Origin: Thermogemmatispora aurantia
Lineage (GTDB): Bacteria; Chloroflexota; Ktedonobacteria; Ktedonobacterales; Ktedonobacteraceae
Assembly (NCBI RefSeq): GCF_008974285.1
Contig: NZ_BKZV01000002.1
Location: 1-64,000, forward strand
Direction: 5' to 3'
Length of the DNA stretch: 64,000 bases
Positions 60,426-64,000 of this stretch are shown here, piece after piece (the stretch's first letter is position 1; each line of letters starts with the position of its first letter). Under the pieces are notes generated by a model. That model was not told the origin of the DNA. It worked only from the letters and a program-made list of their open reading frames with translations, and did not search any database. The translations under genes and the position numbers were made by a program.

Positions 60426-60820
60426 TGCCTCCTCTGCCTCCGCGGATCAAGGAGACCAGCAGCTCTCAGGCTCCTGGGAGAACAGAAGGAAAGAAAGAGC
60501 CGGGCCAGTAAGCTCACTGGCCTGCTCCTCTCCCTCACCAGGGAGTAGAGGCGCTCCATACGAGATGGCTGCCTGTCTGATCGCTAATAGGCAGCCATCT
60601 CGTATGGAGCGCTTTTCTGTGGCAATGACTATTCTGCTTCCGAGGTCTCCCTTAGATTAGAGAGAGCAGCAGAGAAGTGTGTCTGGCAACGTTCTTTTTC
60701 ATGGATTGGTCCAGATACTTGCACTATAGGGACCTCAGCATGCACTTGCACTATATGTCTGATGTCTGACCAGACTATTTATCTTTCATTGGCACTGAGA
60801 TCGTTATGGAGGGTTCCCCG
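60426..60820. other. 395-bp gap between SHOCT and membrane-protein genes
   Basis: Contains the 24-bp inverted repeat (60551-60612) and a direct repeat of ACTTGCACTATA at 60717-60728 and 60744-60755, 27 bp apart, upstream of the next gene. The repeat may be a regulator site or tandem -35-like elements. Confidence 0.5.
60551..60612 (+). terminator. Perfect 24-bp inverted repeat, likely intrinsic terminator
   Basis: Arms 60551-60574 and 60589-60612 are exact complements (start GCGCTCCATACG), 14-nt loop, followed by TTTTCT. It lies 126 bp after the SHOCT gene. The stem is much longer than ordinary terminators, so a small palindromic element that acts as a terminator is possible. Confidence 0.7.
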
Positions 60821-61903
60821 ATGGAAGAAGCAGCCGAGAAGCCTGAGACAGCTCCACAGCCAGATTCACAACCTGACGCTTCTCTCACGCCAGGCGCATC
60901 TTCTCAGCCGCCAGTCCAGGCTTCCCCCTTACCAGCTTTATCCTCAGAGCACTCAGAGGGAAGGCAAGCAGCGGAGGCAATCGCGGCAGAGGTAAAGCCG
61001 TCTGAGGAGACAGAGACAGCAACACAGCAATGCTCAGCGGCAACAGACAGCGCACAGCGAAGTCCACAAGACAGGCAGGAGGAGCAATCAGGGCTGCCCC
61101 AGACAGCCCGCGCGACTGACCCTTACAGTGGAGAGGAGAGCCTTTCTTTCAACGAGGTCAGCGGACCCTATCCAGAACCACTATTCGTGCCCCCGCCGCC
61201 TTCAGCGCGCGAACCGAGAACGGTGCGTCTGAGCACCGTGCTTATCATTGGCACGCTCATCTTCCTCCTCTCAACCATGTCCGCCCTCCTCATCGCCTTA
61301 TACGCGAGCGCGGGTGGCTTTGCCCCTCTCATCAAGCGCCTGAATGCCCCCAGCGTGGCCACAGCTACCGCCCTCACCCGACGTTTGAGCCGGCAGGCGA
61401 CGTCTTCGTCTCCTACCACTGCCGTGCCCTCGGCCACGGTCGTGGCCGGCGCTCATCCCACAGCCACGGTGTCAGCGCAGTCAACCGTCATTGTGATCAG
61501 CCCCTCGCCGACGGCGACTGTGCCCTACAGCGGACCGACTGCTGACACCCTCCTGCGCGCCTTCATTGCCAACTCTCTCCCCATTGCCTGCTCTGCTGAC
61601 GCCGGCTGCATCCGTCCGCTCTCCCCAAACTGGTGGCTGGCCTGCTGCGAGTTCTATCCCGCGCATGGCTCCTATCAATTCTACGACACCTCGGGCGCAG
61701 CACCCGGCTTCGGCACGGAGATGATCGTCGCCGTCTTCCAGACGGGAGCGCATGCCAAAACAGTGCTTGATCAGTTGATCAGCAGTCAGGCCTGGACGGC
61801 ACCACAGTACGCCATCGTGAATAACTGTGCTCTCCTCACCGAGGACATCTATACTATCACCGATTGGAACGCCTATATCGCCATCATGCAGCAGCTTTGC
61901 TAA
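60821..61903 (+). CDS. Single-pass membrane protein with acidic N-terminal tail
   Basis: 360 aa from the ATG at 60821 (GGAGGG 7 nt upstream; an ATG at 60806 is alternative). Residues about 1-130 are Glu/Gln/Ser/Pro-rich and probably disordered and cytosolic. One membrane helix follows (VLIIGTLIFLLSTMSALLIALYAS, about 145-170), then a Ser/Thr/Ala-rich stalk, and an outer domain of about 115 residues with several Cys (IACSADAGCIRPLSPNWWLACCEFYP; VNNCALL) that may form disulfides. The layout resembles Ktedonobacterial surface proteins of unknown role. Confidence 0.7.
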   Translation: MEEAAEKPETAPQPDSQPDASLTPGASSQPPVQASPLPALSSEHSEGRQAAEAIAAEVKPSEETETATQQCSAATDSAQRSPQDRQEEQSGLPQTARATDPYSGEESLSFNEVSGPYPEPLFVPPPPSAREPRTVRLSTVLIIGTLIFLLSTMSALLIALYASAGGFAPLIKRLNAPSVATATALTRRLSRQATSSSPTTAVPSATVVAGAHPTATVSAQSTVIVISPSPTATVPYSGPTADTLLRAFIANSLPIACSADAGCIRPLSPNWWLACCEFYPAHGSYQFYDTSGAAPGFGTEMIVAVFQTGAHAKTVLDQLISSQAWTAPQYAIVNNCALLTEDIYTITDWNAYIAIMQQLC

Positions 61904-62125
61904 ATGGCTGGCGCGGTCCCAGGGCACCCCATCTGGCAACTCCAGCAGGACGCTTGCCCTGAGACCGTGCCGAATAGCCGTCGGCTTGTTAGACCCCTAT
62001 CTCTTGCCTGGCAGCCTCATCATTGTGGGAAGCTTTTCCGCCTTCAGCACCTTAAGAGAGAAAAGAGAAGGAAGGACGACAGCGATGCCCCTTTGATACA
62101 TCCGCTGTCCCCAAAGCAGGCTCCG

Positions 62126-62154
62126 GCTGCGCTGCAGAAGCGCAGCTTTCTCTC
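62126..62154 (+). terminator. Short hairpin with T-rich tail upstream of the Argonaute gene
   Basis: GCTGCGCT (62126-62133) pairs with AGCGCAGC (62139-62146), 5-nt loop, followed by TTTCTCTC. It lies between the membrane-protein gene and ago, so the two are probably separate transcripts. Confidence 0.5.
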
Positions 62155-62195
62155 ATCAACCCAATAGAATGTATATCACAGGTATTTAGATTTTT

Positions 62196-64000
62196 ATGAG
62201 CGAATTGATCACTGAAATCTTTCCTGTTAACAGGGAGGCTCTCCCTCCTCTTGCCGGTTACCTGCTGGACCTGACCACAGACGACGACCCGGCCAGGATT
62301 GGCGGGAGGCTTGCCTATGAACTGCGCCGCCGCACTGGAGGCCACTGGTTCTGGAGTCGCCCCAGCCGGCACCTGGTAGGCGACCAGCTCTACACTGTGG
62401 AGCAGCTGAAGCAGCTCTGTCGAGACCTCTGGTCCGCGCCGAACGGTGTTTTTGGTGGTCTGCGTACGATCCAGCTCGACGAGCAATGGCAGGCTGGGCC
62501 AGGCGAGCAGGCCGACTATGTAGCGCTTGGTCTGGCCGACGAACTGGCAGAGGAGTTAAAACAGGCGCTGCAGCCCTTTCACGAGGAACTGCCGCCGGCG
62601 CTTGAGATCTGGCGTCTCTATCACCTGCGCGGCTGGCTGGTCCAGGGGGAACCGGCCATCTCGCTCTCGGTCAGTTCACAGCCGGTGCTGAAGCAGAACC
62701 TGCGGTCATTCTGTCAAAGCTTTGCCTGGCAGACACTAGCCGAGCTAGAGGAACACCTTCGCGATTTGCGAGTAAAGGCCAAAGACGGAGACCTCTGCGG
62801 CTCCATTGTTCGCGTGACAGGGCAGCTCGCTACGGAGCGTCAGCGACTGCTCGCCCTGGCAACGCGCGAGAGTTCCAGAAGGCGTCTAGAGCAAGCCCAA
62901 GATGAGGAGGCCGTGGTCTTAGTAGAAACGGCGAGCGGCAAAGGGTACGAATATCCGCTGAGCGGGCTGCGCATCGTTGTGCAGCCAGGACATTATAAGC
63001 GCCTGGGCCTGGACGGCTGCCGGGTCCAGAGCCACCTGCACCTGGCTCCCGCCCAGCGAGCTGCGATGGTCCGCTCGCTGGCCCAACCTCTGCAGAAGCG
63101 CAGACTGCTTAAGTCGAGGGCCTATAGCACACAGAGAGCGCCGAGGCTCTTCCAGCGTGGTGCCGACCTGGGTTTTGTTCCCCGGCTCCGCGTCGGCCAG
63201 AATCATATCATTGAGGGCGAAAATGGGTTGATAGCAGATTTAGAGCAATATGGCTTTTACCGCCCCACGCCTCAACTCGCCTGTAAAGCAGCGCTGCGCA
63301 TTGGTCTGATCCTCGCCGGTGATCTCCCGCAAGCTCATCTGAAAGCAGCGGCCCACACGCTGAAAGAGGCCTTCCAGAAATTTAGGGCTACCGTGCAATT
63401 CTCCCTGAAGCGGCTCCCCCATAACAGCAGGGAGGCGCTGGAGCAGGTCATTGCCACCCTTGAGAAGGAGCGAGCTGTCGATGCGCTGCTTGCTTTCTTG
63501 CCTGATCGGGAGGCACAGCCTTTGCAGCGAGAGGAAGCCAGCCGGAAGCCCTGGACCCTTTATCACCAGTTCAAGGCCATCACAGTTGGCAACGACATCC
63601 CCAGCCAGGTGGTCCTCTTCTCGACCCTGAAAGGGCTGGACTTTGCCGCGGCGAACATCGCTTTGGGTCTCTTGAGCAAGATGGGTGGCATCCCCTATGT
63701 GCTTGCCGAGCCGCTCCCCTACGCCGACGTGATCGTTGGCATCGATATTGCTCGACGCCTCAAAACGACGCTGCCGGGCAGCGTGAACTTAACAGCCCAG
63801 ACGAGAATTTTCCAAAGCGATGGCCAGCTGCTTCAGTACCGGATCGCCGATGCTATCATTGATGGCGAGACCATTCCCACTGAAGTTTTGCAGCAGCTCT
63901 TTCCTCAGACGCTCTTCGCTGGCAAGCGGGTGCTGATCCAGCGCGATGGTCCCTATCGCGGACGCGAGAAACAGGATCTTCAGGAGTGGGCTCAACGCAT
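62196..64000 (+). CDS. ago: Long prokaryotic Argonaute, catalytically competent type (3' end off window)
   Basis: 601 codons, open at the right edge. An in-frame stop at 62187 fixes 62196 as the first ATG. The N-terminal region is about 1-230. A PAZ-like part at about 237-300 contains GKGYEYPLSGLRIVVQPGHYKRL and LAPAQR. The MID pocket has Tyr456 and Lys460 (LYHQFK), Gln471 (IPSQVV) and Lys495 (LLSKMGG), the four-residue 5'-phosphate set of YK-type Argonautes. The PIWI domain has Asp517 (VIVGIDIARR), candidate finger Glu558 (DGETIP) and Asp584 (QRDGPYRGRE); the fourth catalytic residue would lie beyond the edge. Family role: guide-directed cleavage of invader DNA or RNA. Weak RBS; upstream sequence AT-rich. 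Confidence 0.9.
   Translation, partial: MSELITEIFPVNREALPPLAGYLLDLTTDDDPARIGGRLAYELRRRTGGHWFWSRPSRHLVGDQLYTVEQLKQLCRDLWSAPNGVFGGLRTIQLDEQWQAGPGEQADYVALGLADELAEELKQALQPFHEELPPALEIWRLYHLRGWLVQGEPAISLSVSSQPVLKQNLRSFCQSFAWQTLAELEEHLRDLRVKAKDGDLCGSIVRVTGQLATERQRLLALATRESSRRRLEQAQDEEAVVLVETASGKGYEYPLSGLRIVVQPGHYKRLGLDGCRVQSHLHLAPAQRAAMVRSLAQPLQKRRLLKSRAYSTQRAPRLFQRGADLGFVPRLRVGQNHIIEGENGLIADLEQYGFYRPTPQLACKAALRIGLILAGDLPQAHLKAAAHTLKEAFQKFRATVQFSLKRLPHNSREALEQVIATLEKERAVDALLAFLPDREAQPLQREEASRKPWTLYHQFKAITVGNDIPSQVVLFSTLKGLDFAAANIALGLLSKMGGIPYVLAEPLPYADVIVGIDIARRLKTTLPGSVNLTAQTRIFQSDGQLLQYRIADAIIDGETIPTEVLQQLFPQTLFAGKRVLIQRDGPYRGREKQDLQEWAQR

Noticed and set aside
1..64000. CRISPR arrays, tRNA and rRNA genes
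   Set aside because: I saw no regularly spaced direct repeats and no tRNA cloverleaf or rRNA-like sequence on reading through the window; a tRNAscan or CRISPR search would be needed to be certain.

Overview
The window is a GC-rich bacterial chromosome segment. The gene content fits a heterotrophic, soil-type Chloroflexota of the Ktedonobacteria/Thermogemmatispora kind: a secreted CBM2-GH6 cellulase, a SARP-type regulator with a TPR-like tail, a luciferase-like flavin/F420 oxidoreductase, ROK-controlled sugar uptake, a GH92 mannosidase, a leucine-type ABC importer beside a 2-oxoacid dehydrogenase, and an IS200/IS605 TnpB remnant. This assignment is inference; no rRNA, tRNA or marker gene is present to prove it.

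Layout. 1-5143: GH6 cellulase (cut by the left edge) behind a consensus promoter and a perfect 24-bp palindrome, an HD phosphohydrolase, two small tautomerases (one without the catalytic proline) and a SARP-like regulator. 5736-14232: a receiver-only protein and a LuxR-type HTH protein precede two very large unrecognised proteins (1105 and 1276 aa). The second is a helicase-like ATPase; the first has an alpha/beta C-terminal part with a His/Cys pair arranged as in caspase-like peptidases. 14446-19185: five tandem paralogous SAM-dependent methyltransferases, with a sixth copy at 36706-37590. 19387-30044: an LLM-class oxidoreductase and two sugar ABC importer loci, the second headed by a ROK regulator whose promoter overlaps a xyl-operator-like dyad. 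30131-36691: GH92 alpha-mannosidase divergent from iolB and a xylulokinase, with paired 21-bp inverted repeats between them. 37844-51906: a zinc alcohol dehydrogenase, livJGFHM-type importer, E2, an M24 protein, E1-beta, E1-alpha and a FadR-type regulator with an operator at its own promoter, plus a divergent beta-hydroxyacid dehydrogenase. This looks like uptake and oxidation of a branched or short-chain acid. 52076-61903: a phosphoesterase/DEDD-exonuclease fusion, small membrane proteins, a Mo-pterin protein, FrnE, DoxX with divergent HxlR, a broken TnpB, a SHOCT protein and a membrane protein. 62196-64000: the first 601 codons of a long prokaryotic Argonaute, cut by the right edge.

Most notable: (1) the regulator plus 1105/1276-aa helicase-like module next to the methyltransferase array, the best candidate here for an undescribed system; (2) the Argonaute, with a complete YK...Q...K 5'-phosphate pocket and three readable catalytic acids, so probably an active nuclease. 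Links between the module and the methyltransferases, or between the Argonaute and its neighbours, are contextual inference only.
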